Positions 1 to 6,408 of a stretch of DNA of 9,776 nucleotides are shown here, piece after piece. The position numbers and the translations under genes were made by a program. Location of the stretch: positions 1 through 9,776 of the forward strand of contig DXGW01000196.1 in the NCBI GenBank assembly GCA_019113665.1, written 5' to 3'. The notes under the pieces were generated by a model that saw only the letters and a list, made by a program, of their open reading frames with translations, was not told the origin of the DNA and did not search any database. Origin of the DNA: Candidatus Alistipes excrementipullorum. GTDB taxonomy: Bacteria; Bacteroidota; Bacteroidia; Bacteroidales; Rikenellaceae. Positions within the stretch are counted from its first letter, which is position 1. Each line of letters opens with the position of its first letter.

Positions 1-1
1 A

Positions 2-274
2 CTTACCGACGGCGACAACGGCCGTTGGGCGCAGACGGGTATTGAGCGCGACCGTTTCCGTTTCCGTACGCCGGGACTGCGAAACGTGGCCCTGACCTAT
101 CCCTACTATCATGACGGCAGTGTCCAGACGCTGGAGGAGGCCGTTGAGATGATGGCCCGTTACCAGGTTGGCGAGGAGCTTACGGAGGAGCAGGTGGCGC
201 TGATCACCGACTTCCTGCAGGCTCTGACAGGCGAGTACAAGGGCGAGACGCTTCAAAACGACAACATGAAGTAG
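2..274 (+). CDS. MauG / di-heme cytochrome c peroxidase family protein, C-terminal end only
   Basis: The reading frame is open from base 2 to a TAG at 272-274, giving about 90 C-terminal residues; the start lies outside the window. The translation carries the family's C-terminal signature: [20 protein letters not shown], then a [15 protein letters not shown] helix and an [14 protein letters not shown] ending. In this family these segments belong to the second heme domain and follow the second CxxCH heme site, which is not visible here. Members are usually periplasmic and either reduce hydrogen peroxide or oxidise protein or small-molecule partners. The exact substrate cannot be told from this fragment. 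The last residues ([11 protein letters not shown]) are a short non-conserved tail. A GTG at 86 could be read as a start, but the conserved frame runs well upstream of it, so the gene is simply cut by the window edge. Confidence 0.85.
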   Translation, partial: LTDGDNGRWAQTGIERDRFRFRTPGLRNVALTYPYYHDGSVQTLEEAVEMMARYQVGEELTEEQVALITDFLQALTGEYKGETLQNDNMK

Positions 275-277
275 TGT

Positions 278-414
278 CGTACATGTCGGCGCATGTGCGT
301 GCGTGAAGGCTCGCCGATGAACCGAGTCATCGGGGGCAGGCGCAATCGTGTCGCCGTGCCGATATTGGCAAAGGAGTGATTTTCCGATATGGGAGATCGC
401 TCCTTTCTGTTTTT
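278..414 (+). ncRNA. Candidate structured RNA (four consecutive hairpins) downstream of the peroxidase gene
   Basis: Four inverted repeats follow each other within 137 bases. Hairpin 1 pairs 278-285 with 292-299 (8 bp with one G-U). Hairpin 2 pairs 314-320 (CCGATGA) with 327-333 (TCATCGG), a perfect 7 bp stem. Hairpin 3 pairs 335-342 (GGCAGGCG) with 352-360 around a one-base bulge (8 bp). Hairpin 4 is the terminator at 370-406. TGCC at 357-360 can instead pair with GGCA at 367-370, so hairpin 3 and a small alternative hairpin exclude each other. No Rfam family is recognised by eye. It may be a structured 3' UTR, a 3'-UTR-derived small RNA or an attenuator. No dedicated promoter was found in front of it. 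The pairing is seen; that it is a functional RNA is inference. Confidence 0.35.
370..414 (+). terminator. Rho-independent terminator after the peroxidase gene
   Basis: AAAGGAGTGATTTTCC (370-385) pairs over all 16 positions, counting G-U wobbles, with GGGAGATCGCTCCTTT (391-406). The loop is the five bases GATAT, and the run TTTTT at 410-414 follows. The T tract lies on the plus strand only, so it terminates transcription coming from the peroxidase side and insulates the next gene. Confidence 0.85.
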
Positions 415-471
415 ATCGTTGTCGGAAGTTGAAAAAATGCAATATGCGTGGGTTTTGTGATATATTTTTGG

Positions 472-479
472 TATATTTG
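472..479 (+). promoter_or_regulatory. Bacteroidetes-type -7 promoter element for the 519 gene
   Basis: TATATTTG matches the Bacteroidetes primary-sigma -7 consensus TAnnTTTG and sits 39 bases before the ATG at 519, giving a short 5' UTR. A second overlapping-style match, TATTTTTG, lies at 463-470. I see no convincing TTTG -33 box at the usual 19-21 base spacing for either, so confidence is moderate. Confidence 0.5.
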
Positions 480-518
480 GCATTGCGGCAAAATAACCTG
501 AATAAAATAAATCCAACC

Positions 519-1052
519 ATGAAACGAACTGTCTTGTTTTTGCTTGCGCTTTTGGGGAGTGTCTCCATGTTGCATGCTCAGAACTATTATCCGGGAGAGT
601 CCGGTGTCGTTAAAGGCGACGGGTACGTATATGAATATGAACCATTTTTGGGTGGCGTGATCGAGTTGTACAATTCCGACAGCCGGTTTGTGGGTGAAGA
701 AATGACGTACGACGGTTCTACGAAGATACCTGAAGGTACTATGCTGTACACCTCGTTGAGTGTAACCAATGATGAGATGATGGCCCTTGTTGCCGATCAG
801 TTTAGCGATGAACAAAAGAGTATGTTGGCAAAGCATAAACTTATCATAGAGTTGCGTGTCGATCCTCAGACTGGACGTGTGGCAGATGTTATATTCAGTT
901 TTTTTAATGCGCCAGTCATTCCGTTTACGCGTATTCCCGTAGATGTTTACCGTCGGGTGGAGCTGGCTCTGAAAGAGAACATGATCTTCACGCCGACGGC
1001 CGAGAGCCGCCGTATGAACTATTTCAGTTTCGTCTGGCCACAACAATTTTAA
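519..1052 (+). CDS. Secreted protein of unknown function (possibly DUF5043-like)
   Basis: The protein has 177 residues. I chose the ATG at 519 because it opens a clear signal peptide: MKR, a leucine-rich core, then MLHAQ with likely signal peptidase I cleavage after Ala20. Upstream in-frame codons would only add a non-conserved stretch that runs through the terminator. The mature part begins NYYPGESGVV and continues with Tyr- and Glu-rich beta-like sequence. It then has a segment around residues 85-100 (TNDEMMALVADQF) and one further on with IELRVDPQTGRVADVIFSF. It ends IPVDVYRRVELALKEN, FTPTAESRRMNYFSFVWPQ. This overall pattern resembles short secreted Bacteroidales proteins that I recall as DUF5043; no function is established. 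No lipobox, enzyme motif or membrane helix is seen. It stands alone, with its own promoter and a terminator upstream. I see no strong terminator directly behind it. Confidence 0.82.
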   Translation: MKRTVLFLLALLGSVSMLHAQNYYPGESGVVKGDGYVYEYEPFLGGVIELYNSDSRFVGEEMTYDGSTKIPEGTMLYTSLSVTNDEMMALVADQFSDEQKSMLAKHKLIIELRVDPQTGRVADVIFSFFNAPVIPFTRIPVDVYRRVELALKENMIFTPTAESRRMNYFSFVWPQQF

Positions 1053-1250
1053 GTGGCTGACGGAGGCGTATGTAACTGTCTTTAATCATTGCGGATATTG
1101 TTTGTGTGGAGTCGGTCGTCGGTGTCGAATGTAAAATAATCGTTTGGGTATAAGGCTGAATTTGCATTTTTGACCTAATGTGTTTGTCGGGTGGAAAATA
1201 AAGTCGGTTTCATTGGTTGTATGCCGAATATGATAAAAACAAATGCGTTT

Positions 1251-1281
1251 TATAATAATATTTTTAGTATTATTATATTTG
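1251..1281 (+). promoter_or_regulatory. Promoter region of the broken lipoprotein gene, with AT-rich palindrome
   Basis: TATATTTG at 1274-1281 matches TAnnTTTG and lies 34 bases before the ATG at 1316. A GTTTT stretch at 1247-1251 is at roughly -33 distance but is an imperfect match to TTTG. Directly overlapping is a perfect inverted repeat: TATAATAATA (1251-1260), seven-base spacer, TATTATTATA (1268-1277). It could be an operator or simply low-complexity AT DNA. The rest of the spacer 1053-1250 is AT-rich, full of stops and shows no gene. Confidence 0.45.
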
Positions 1282-1315
1282 CCTCGCATATAATTAATTT
1301 CTAAACCAAATTGCC

Positions 1316-1717
1316 ATGAAAAAATCGCCTTTGTTATTAGCATCTGTGCTCGCGGGTGCGTTGATGTTCTCGGCTTGCGAGTAAAACGATTCCTCTGCGG
1401 ACTATTCCAATTTGACCCTTGAGGCCGCCGTAACGCAATTCGACGAGTCGGGCTTTACGATCAACTATACGGCCGTTGATGACGACTATGTATGGCCCGA
1501 TCTTCAGCCCGGAACGGACTATATAGCTTTGGGGTACCCGATGAATGGCAACGGTACTCTCGGATACGGTGCAACCGCTAAGGCCTATTTCAAGACCACC
1601 GGTACGGCTCCTGAAGAAGAGGCAGGCCTCAAGGGTGTTGCCCCGAAGGGCGCCGGCGCACCCAAGGTTCTGCGTCCGATAACGGCGGAACAGTTGAAGG
1701 CTGTGCTGCAGAAGTAA
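1316..1717 (+). pseudogene. Small Bacteroidales lipoprotein gene interrupted by an in-frame stop
   Basis: The ATG at 1316 begins a clear lipoprotein signal: MKKSPLLLASVLAGALMFSAC, with the lipobox Cys at codon 21. Codon 22 is Glu and codon 23 (1382-1384) is TAA. The same frame then stays open from AAC at 1385 to TAA at 1715-1717, another 110 codons. The downstream part reads LEAAVTQFDESGFTINYTA, then DLQPGTDYIALGYPMNGNG and KAYFKTTGTAPEEE. That is the style of the fibronectin-like repeats in Bacteroidales surface lipoproteins, followed by a Gly/Ala/Lys/Pro tail. CAA, AAA or GAA changed to TAA by one base would explain the stop. The stretch between INYTAVDDDYVW and LQPGTDY is shorter than I would expect for such a repeat, so an internal deletion is also possible. 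The promoter and terminator look intact, so the lesion may be recent. A downstream TTG at 1412 could start a leaderless cytosolic remnant, which is unlikely to be functional. Confidence 0.7.
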
Positions 1718-1742
1718 TAAGCTTCACGGATCTGCAATATCT

Positions 1743-1775
1743 TAAGACCGGCCTGCAAAGGCCGGTCTTATTTTG
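1743..1775 (+). terminator. Rho-independent terminator of the broken lipoprotein gene
   Basis: TAAGACCGGCC (1743-1753) pairs perfectly with GGCCGGTCTTA (1760-1770) around a six-base loop TGCAAA, followed by TTTT at 1771-1774. It lies 25 bases after the stop codon and faces the tRNA terminator on the other strand. Confidence 0.88.
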
Positions 1776-1785
1776 TACGGGCGGA

Positions 1786-1824
1786 TAAGAAAAAAGAGGC
1801 TTACAGTCATCTGTAAGCCTCTTT
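1786..1824 (-). terminator. Rho-independent terminator of tRNA-Cys
   Basis: On the minus strand AAAGAGGCTTACAG and its complement (1811-1824 with 1793-1806) form a perfect 14 bp stem with a four-base loop (plus-strand TCAT at 1807-1810). The minus strand then reads a T run across 1795-1790. It begins four bases after the mature tRNA 3' end. Confidence 0.88.
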
Positions 1825-1828
1825 CGTG

Positions 1829-1900
1829 AGGTCTGAAGCGGATTCGAACCGCTGTAGACGGTTTTGCAGACCGTTGGCTAAGCCTCTCACCCATCAGACC
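1829..1900 (-). tRNA. tRNA-Cys (anticodon GCA)
   Basis: Read on the minus strand, the acceptor arms GGTCTGA and TCAGACC pair perfectly over 7 bp and are followed by the discriminator base T, as expected for tRNA-Cys (U73). The anticodon stem ACGGT/ACCGT encloses the loop CTGCAAA with anticodon GCA (plus-strand TGC at 1865-1867). The T arm is AGCGG-TTCGAAT-CCGCT, with the canonical TTCGA core. The CCA end is not encoded (CAC follows the discriminator), so CCA must be added after transcription. The gene stands alone, with its own promoter at 1933-1963 and a terminator immediately downstream. Confidence 0.97.
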
Positions 1901-1932
1901 ATATGTAACCCTCTTCATGCCGTTCGGGTTCG

Positions 1933-1963
1933 CAAATATACAAAGATTTCTCTTAACTGCAAA
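1933..1963 (-). promoter_or_regulatory. Bacteroidetes-type promoter of tRNA-Cys
   Basis: On the minus strand TTTG (plus CAAA, 1960-1963), a 19-base spacer and TATATTTG (plus CAAATATA, 1933-1940) match the consensus -33 and -7 elements at exactly the expected spacing. The -7 box lies 33 bases before the tRNA 5' end at 1900, leaving room for a short 5' leader removed by RNase P. Confidence 0.82.
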
Positions 1964-2043
1964 AATAGACAAAAAATTATTAATTTTACATGCAATTTTG
2001 TCGATTAGCGCGCCGCCGAACGACCTGTTTAAATTTTCGCCGA

Positions 2044-3144
2044 ATGGAGATCGAAGATATTGCCCTGACGATGACTCCCGCCCTTGGCGTGAGGGGTGTC
2101 GTACATCTGTTGAATCTCTTCGGCAATGCCCGGGCCGTCTTCGCGGCTTCGGAGCAGGAACTTGTCCGGCGTGCGGAGCTGAGGCCCGATGTGGCCCGTA
2201 ATATTGCCTCGCGCAAGGGTATGAGGCAGGCTGAACGGGAACTTGAGTACTGCCGCCGCAATGGTGTGCTTCCCGTCGCCTCGACCGATGAGGCATACCC
2301 CGCATTGCTCCGCGAGATCGACGACTATCCACATGTCATATATGTGCGCGGCTCGGTTGAGGCCCTGTCGCTGCGTGCGATATCGTTTGTCGGTACGCGG
2401 CGCATGACCCCGTATGGCGAGCGAATGTGCATGCAGCTTGTCGAAGGGCTTGCCCGCCTGGTCCCCGGCCTGTGCATTGTCAGCGGACTGGCCTTCGGCA
2501 TAGATTCTGCGGCACACAGGGCCGCACTTGCCCATGGCGTTGCGACCGTGGCCGTTGTGGCCAATGCCCTGCCCGATGTTACGCCTGCTCAACATGCGCC
2601 GCTCGCGCGGGATATCGTTGAGCATGGCGGCGCGATAGTCTCGGAACTCCCGTCCTGCACCAAACAGAACGGCTCCTATTACATTCCCCGCAACCGCATC
2701 ATTGCCGGTCTCGGCTGCGGTACGGTTATCGTCGAGTCGCATGCGGGCGGAGGGGCGCTCTCGACCGTGCGTTTCGCCGACGGTTACAACCGCTCGGTCA
2801 TGGCCGTACCGGGACGTGCGACGGACTCCGCGTCTGTCGGTACAAACATGCTAATACGCAACCGCAAGGCCCAGCTCGTACTCTCGGCCGAAGACGTGGT
2901 CGGGGAATTGGCGTGGGACCTGGACCCGGCGTTGCCTTGTGACGACACAAATGCCGTGTCGGATATCTCGCCGGACGATGCCAGGATTCTGGATCTGTTC
3001 GCTACGCCCGAACCTCTCTCTTTCGAGGAGCTGCTCTCGCGCGTGAGTATCACTGCCGGTGAATTGACGTCCCGGCTGATTGTACTCGAACTTGCCGGTG
3101 CCGTATGCCAGCTGCCCGGAAAACGATATAGGAAGACAATATGA
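2044..3144 (+). CDS. dprA: DNA processing protein DprA (DNA-protecting protein, Smf family)
   Basis: DprA binds incoming single-stranded DNA in the cytoplasm and loads RecA during natural transformation; many non-competent bacteria keep it. The product has 366 residues, normal for the family. The order is an N-terminal helix-hairpin-helix-like/SAM-like part (about 1-80), the Rossmann-type core (about 110-290) and a C-terminal winged helix (about 300-366, DDARILDLF to RYRKTI). Core motifs are visible: SFVGTRRMTPYG (114-125), SGLAFGIDSAAH (147-158), YIPRNRIIAGL (213-223), GGALSTVRFADGY, and AVPGRATDSASVGTNMLI. I chose the ATG at 2044 (MEIEDIALTMTPALG) because the 18 residues before it in frame are basic, non-conserved and run toward the tRNA promoter region. 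Its stop overlaps the next start by four bases (ATGA at 3141-3144), implying translational coupling. No clear plus-strand TAnnTTTG promoter was seen; TAATTTTA at 1981-1988 is a one-mismatch candidate. Confidence 0.95.
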   Translation: MEIEDIALTMTPALGVRGVVHLLNLFGNARAVFAASEQELVRRAELRPDVARNIASRKGMRQAERELEYCRRNGVLPVASTDEAYPALLREIDDYPHVIYVRGSVEALSLRAISFVGTRRMTPYGERMCMQLVEGLARLVPGLCIVSGLAFGIDSAAHRAALAHGVATVAVVANALPDVTPAQHAPLARDIVEHGGAIVSELPSCTKQNGSYYIPRNRIIAGLGCGTVIVESHAGGGALSTVRFADGYNRSVMAVPGRATDSASVGTNMLIRNRKAQLVLSAEDVVGELAWDLDPALPCDDTNAVSDISPDDARILDLFATPEPLSFEELLSRVSITAGELTSRLIVLELAGAVCQLPGKRYRKTI

Positions 3145-4307
3145 CCATGGCTGCCCGTAACAACATAAAAACCAGAATAAAGGCCGTGGTTGCGATGTTC
3201 GGACTCGGATTGGCCGTAGGTGTCTGTATCGCCGCCGTGTTTGCTGCCGTGCCGTCATTGCGCCGCGTTGTCGGCGAGGAGATCATGCCGCGCGGGTTCT
3301 GGTACTTCATGATGTGGTGGTGCATTGCGATGCTGCTGCTCGCGGTTGCGGCGGTGCTTCAGGTGCTGATTCATGAAACGGGGCACCTGCTCGGCGGTTT
3401 GTCGTCGGGTTACCGCTTTGTCTCGTTCCGCATAGGCAACCGCATGGTGGTGAAGGAGCAGGGACGCTGGCGCTTCAAACGTTTCAGCATCGAGGGTACG
3501 GCCGGTCAGTGCCTGCTGGAGCCGCCGTCAACACCCGACGGGAAGTTCCCGTACAGGCTGTATTGCATGGGAGGCGTTGCGGCCAACCTTGTGGTGTCGG
3601 TCGCGGCTGTCGCGGTCGCCGCACATGTGGCAATGCCCGTATTCTGGGCGGCGTTGCTGGCCATGCTCTTCGTGTCGGGAACATACATTGTCATAACGAA
3701 CGGGATTCCGTTGAAGATAAACGGCGTGCCCAACGACGGATACAACCTTGTTACCGTGGGGCGCGACGATTTCGCCCGCAGGTCGCTGTGGCTGCAGCTG
3801 AAGGTCAATGCCCTGCAGAGCCGCGGCGAACGGCTGCGCGACATGCCCGGGGAGTGGTTCTCGCTGCCCGAAGGCGCGGACATGGGCAATTATATGACTG
3901 TTGCCGTAGCCGGCATGGCTGCCGACAGGCTGATCGAGATGCACTGCTTCGAACAGGCGCGGGACCTGCTGGAGCGTGCCGATGCCGCCGGGGCCGGCGG
4001 CGTCGAGATATTCCGCCGGGAGGTGCAGGCCGAACTGCTGTTTGTCGGGATCGTTACGGGCGGTGAGCGCTGGCGGCTGGAGCAGATGTACACGCCGGCG
4101 CTGCGCAGGCATGTCGAGCGCTATGGCCGTTATATGCTGAGCTGCATAAGGCTGCAATATGCATGGGCAAGGCTCGTCGAACGCGATGCGGCGAAGGCGG
4201 AGGCGCTGCTGGCCCGCGCCGGTGAAGTATATGCCGGCTCGCCGGTGAAGGGTGAGGCCGATGCCGAAATGGAACTGATAAGATGGGTTGAAACGATTGA
4301 ACCATGA
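3141..4307 (+). CDS. M50-like membrane metallopeptidase with helical C-terminal half
   Basis: This 388-residue protein has a hydrophobic N-terminal helix (about 15-37) and a second helix (about 54-77) running directly into HETGH (78-82), an HExxH zinc site at the membrane face. GLSSGYRFVSFRIGN, FKRFSIEGTAGQCLLEPP (about 112-129), GGVAANLVVS (144-153) and another helix (about 154-185) follow. NGIPLKINGVPNDGYN (187-202) then supplies Asp199, in the place of the third zinc ligand of the M50 NxxPxxxxDG motif. These features match site-2-protease-like M50 proteins, including a Firmicutes subgroup I recall with the same GxGGQC and NDGYN pattern. Residues about 205-388 are soluble, Arg/Glu/Ala-rich and helical, suggesting TPR-like repeats, with ADRLIEMHCFEQARDLLERA as the clearest unit. 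A second ATG at 3147 is an alternative start. It overlaps dprA and tatD by four bases on each side. Proteolytic activity and substrate are inferred, not shown. Confidence 0.85.
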   Translation: MTMAARNNIKTRIKAVVAMFGLGLAVGVCIAAVFAAVPSLRRVVGEEIMPRGFWYFMMWWCIAMLLLAVAAVLQVLIHETGHLLGGLSSGYRFVSFRIGNRMVVKEQGRWRFKRFSIEGTAGQCLLEPPSTPDGKFPYRLYCMGGVAANLVVSVAAVAVAAHVAMPVFWAALLAMLFVSGTYIVITNGIPLKINGVPNDGYNLVTVGRDDFARRSLWLQLKVNALQSRGERLRDMPGEWFSLPEGADMGNYMTVAVAGMAADRLIEMHCFEQARDLLERADAAGAGGVEIFRREVQAELLFVGIVTGGERWRLEQMYTPALRRHVERYGRYMLSCIRLQYAWARLVERDAAKAEALLARAGEVYAGSPVKGEADAEMELIRWVETIEP

Positions 4308-5107
4308 TAATGATAGATACACATGCGCACATATATGAACCCGAGTTCGACGACGACCGTGACGAGGTCGTGGCGTCGGCTCTGGCCGCTGGCGTGACGA
4401 AACTCCTGCTGCCGGCAATCGACGGCGAAAGCTACGGGCGAATGCTCGATACGTGCGCGAAATATCCGGAGGTGTGCAGGCCGATGATGGGGCTGCACCC
4501 GACTTCGGTAAACGACAATCCGCACTGGCGCGAAGCGCTGGACGAGGTGCGCCGTCAGCTTGACAGGCAGCCGCAGGGCTATTTCTGCGGTGTCGGGGAG
4601 ATAGGTCTCGATTTCTACTGGAGCAACGACTTCCGCGACGAGCAGATCGAGGCTTTCGAGGCGCAGGCCGAGATGTCGATAGAATACGGGCTGCCCATAG
4701 CCGTGCATACGCGCAGTGCGTGGGACGAGATGCGCATGGTGATGCGGCGCTTTGCCGGTCGCGGCGTGCGCGGCGTATTCCACGCCTTCTCGGACAGCGT
4801 CGAGTGCTACCGCGAACTGCGTGGATACGGCGATTTTCTCTTCGGCATAGGCGGTGTGGTGACATTCCGCAAGAGCGCAGTGGCCGATGTCGTGCGCGAG
4901 ATGTCGCTCGACGACATCGTCCTCGAAACCGACTGCCCCTACCTTACGCCGGTGCCGTACCGCGGCCGGCGCAACGAGCCGGCATACGTGCGGTATGTCT
5001 GCGAGAAGGTGGCCGAACTCAAGGGAGTGACACCCGAAGAGGTGGCAGTCCGTACCACGACCAATGCCGAATGCATGTTCCTTTTCCCGTGCAAAGAAAA
5101 AAATTAA
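4304..5107 (+). CDS. tatD: TatD family metal-dependent hydrolase / deoxyribonuclease
   Basis: The product has 267 residues, the usual size for TatD, and folds as an amidohydrolase-type TIM barrel that acts as a cytoplasmic 3'-5' exonuclease or DNase. All expected metal and active-site residues are visible: HAH (His7, His9), GLHP (63-66), GEIGLDFYW with Glu99, VHTR with His135, HAFS with His160, and LETDCPYLTPVPYRGRRNEP with Asp210. The ATG at 4304 overlaps the preceding stop by four bases. The in-frame ATG at 4310 (MIDTHAHIYEPEF) equally fits the conserved start of the family and may be the real one. The C-terminus FLFPCKEKN is normal. The asparaginase gene starts three bases after the stop. 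Roles in DNA repair or DNA degradation are known for the family; the exact substrate here is not determined. Confidence 0.95.
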   Translation: MIMIDTHAHIYEPEFDDDRDEVVASALAAGVTKLLLPAIDGESYGRMLDTCAKYPEVCRPMMGLHPTSVNDNPHWREALDEVRRQLDRQPQGYFCGVGEIGLDFYWSNDFRDEQIEAFEAQAEMSIEYGLPIAVHTRSAWDEMRMVMRRFAGRGVRGVFHAFSDSVECYRELRGYGDFLFGIGGVVTFRKSAVADVVREMSLDDIVLETDCPYLTPVPYRGRRNEPAYVRYVCEKVAELKGVTPEEVAVRTTTNAECMFLFPCKEKN

Positions 5108-5110
5108 GAT

Positions 5111-6157
5111 ATGCGTATTATGAAAAAACCTTCCATTCTGTTGATATACACCGGTGGAACGATCGGTATGCGCAGCGATGCCAACGGGACGCTCGTCCCG
5201 TTCGACTTCAATGCGATGTATGAGGAGATCCCGTCGATCAAGCGCCTGAATGTCGACATCGACGTGCTGACGATGACGCCGATCGACTCGTCGAACGTGA
5301 CGCCGCGCCGGTGGGTCGAACTGGCCGAGATCATACGTGACAACTACCGCCGTTTCGACGGCTTTGTCGTGCTGCACGGAACCGATACGATGTCCTATAC
5401 GGCTTCGGCGCTGAGTTTCATGCTCGAAAACCTTGCGAAGCCGGTGATCCTCACCGGCAGCCAGATACCTATGGGCATATTGCGTACGGACGGGCGCGAG
5501 AATCTGATTACGGCGCTTGAAATCGCCGGTGCCGTGCGTGACGGACGTCCCGTGGTGCCGGAGGTGGCCCTCTATTTCCAGAACCGTCTCTTCCGCGGCA
5601 ACCGCACGACCAAGCAGAGCGCCGAAGAGCTGAGTGCCTTCAGCTCGTACAACTATCCGGCCTTGGCCGAGGTGGGGGTAAACATCGCCTACAACCATGC
5701 CGCCATTGCCCACCCCGTCGACGACGGGGGCGAACTGCGCATAGCCACCTCGTTGAGCGAGGGCGTGGTCGTGATCAAGCTCTTTCCGGGTATCGGTGAG
5801 GGGATCCTCCGTGCGATATTGTCGGTCGACGGCCTCAAGGGAGTGGTCCTCGAAACCTACGGTTCGGGCAATGCCCCGACGAGCGAATGGTTTGTTGCGG
5901 CGCTGCGCGAGGCCATCGCACGCGGTATCGTCGTGATGAATGTGACGCAATGTGCGGGAGGGTCCGTTTCGATGGGCCTTTACGAGACGGGAATGCGCCT
6001 CCAGAGCCTCGGCGTGATCAGCGGCCACGACATGACCACGGAGGCTGCCGTGACAAAACTGATGTATCTGCTCGGCGGCGAGCGCCCCGATGCCGAGCGC
6101 CGGCGTCTGCTGCTTGAACCGGTCAAAGGAGAATTTACTCCGGATGACGTTGCATAA
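5111..6157 (+). CDS. ansA: Type I (cytoplasmic) L-asparaginase
   Basis: The enzyme hydrolyses L-asparagine to aspartate and ammonia. It has 348 residues, close to the E. coli type I enzyme. The N-terminal motif IYTGGTIGMRS (12-22) contains the nucleophile Thr14, and VLHGTDTMSYTASAL supplies the second catalytic Thr91-Asp92 pair. KPVILTGSQIPMGILRTDGRENL and VVLETYGSGNAPT follow, as in the asparaginase/glutaminase family. No signal peptide precedes the catalytic motif, which supports the cytoplasmic type I assignment and argues against periplasmic type II. The start is either ATG 5111 or ATG 5120 (MKKPSILLIYTGG); both are close to tatD, three or twelve bases after its stop. It appears to be the last gene of the dprA-M50-tatD-ansA run. 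No hairpin terminator was found in the 250 bases that follow, so some read-through into the exb operon is possible. Confidence 0.95.
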   Translation: MRIMKKPSILLIYTGGTIGMRSDANGTLVPFDFNAMYEEIPSIKRLNVDIDVLTMTPIDSSNVTPRRWVELAEIIRDNYRRFDGFVVLHGTDTMSYTASALSFMLENLAKPVILTGSQIPMGILRTDGRENLITALEIAGAVRDGRPVVPEVALYFQNRLFRGNRTTKQSAEELSAFSSYNYPALAEVGVNIAYNHAAIAHPVDDGGELRIATSLSEGVVVIKLFPGIGEGILRAILSVDGLKGVVLETYGSGNAPTSEWFVAALREAIARGIVVMNVTQCAGGSVSMGLYETGMRLQSLGVISGHDMTTEAAVTKLMYLLGGERPDAERRRLLLEPVKGEFTPDDVA

Positions 6158-6180
6158 GTGGAATATTTTTTCTATATTTC
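6150..6180 (+). promoter_or_regulatory. Candidate promoter of the exb operon
   Basis: TTG at 6150-6152, a 20-base spacer and TATATTTC at 6173-6180 resemble the Bacteroidetes TTTG/TAnnTTTG pair, with one mismatch in the -7 box. The -33 part lies within the last codons of the asparaginase gene. Transcription from here would give a leader of about 220 bases. Confidence 0.45.
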
Positions 6181-6408
6181 GCACTGATAAGCGCGCCATT
6201 GGAAGGCCGCAATAGTGTCCGTGTGGCGTTAAGAGTTGATTTATAACGAGTTGAAAGGTCAGACAAATTGCGAGAAGAATCATCTGCCGGAGTCCTGTCA
6301 AGGCCGGAAAATGGGCTGTGAAGGGCTTTTGCGGATTAAAGGAACCGAAAAATAACAAAAACTTGAAATTAATAACTGATTCAAATTTTTAACTTATTAA
6401 AAACAACT
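6181..6408 (+). other. Long 5' leader of the exb operon
   Basis: This stretch has stops in all frames and no credible small gene. Only weak pairings are visible, for example CGCCA (6194-6198) with TGGCG (6224-6228). The last 60 or so bases before the exbB start are very AT-rich, with several AAAA and TTTT runs and no Shine-Dalgarno. In Bacteroidetes such a sequence commonly supports efficient initiation. No known riboswitch was recognised. Confidence 0.4.

Noticed and set aside
327..1046. 239-codon open frame on the minus strand
   Set aside because: It runs antisense through the secreted protein gene, a promoter and the terminator; the plus strand carries a signal peptide and a coherent protein.
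1382..1384. Stop codon recoding in the lipoprotein gene
   Set aside because: The codon is TAA, not TGA or TAG, so selenocysteine or pyrrolysine insertion does not apply, and no read-through signal is evident; mutation is simpler.
1829..1900. Integration site of a mobile element at tRNA-Cys
   Set aside because: No integrase, no repeated tRNA 3' end and no second copy of the tRNA end were seen in the window.
1742..2332. 196-codon minus-strand open frame across the tRNA
   Set aside because: It spans two terminators, the tRNA-Cys gene and the start of dprA.
3528..4865. 445-codon open frame on the minus strand
   Set aside because: It is antisense to the M50-like gene and tatD, Arg/Ala-rich, without motifs.
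4130..6358. 742-codon open frame on the minus strand
   Set aside because: It lies opposite the conserved tatD and ansA genes, is His/Arg-rich and has no recognisable domain; GC-rich codon usage on the plus strand explains it.
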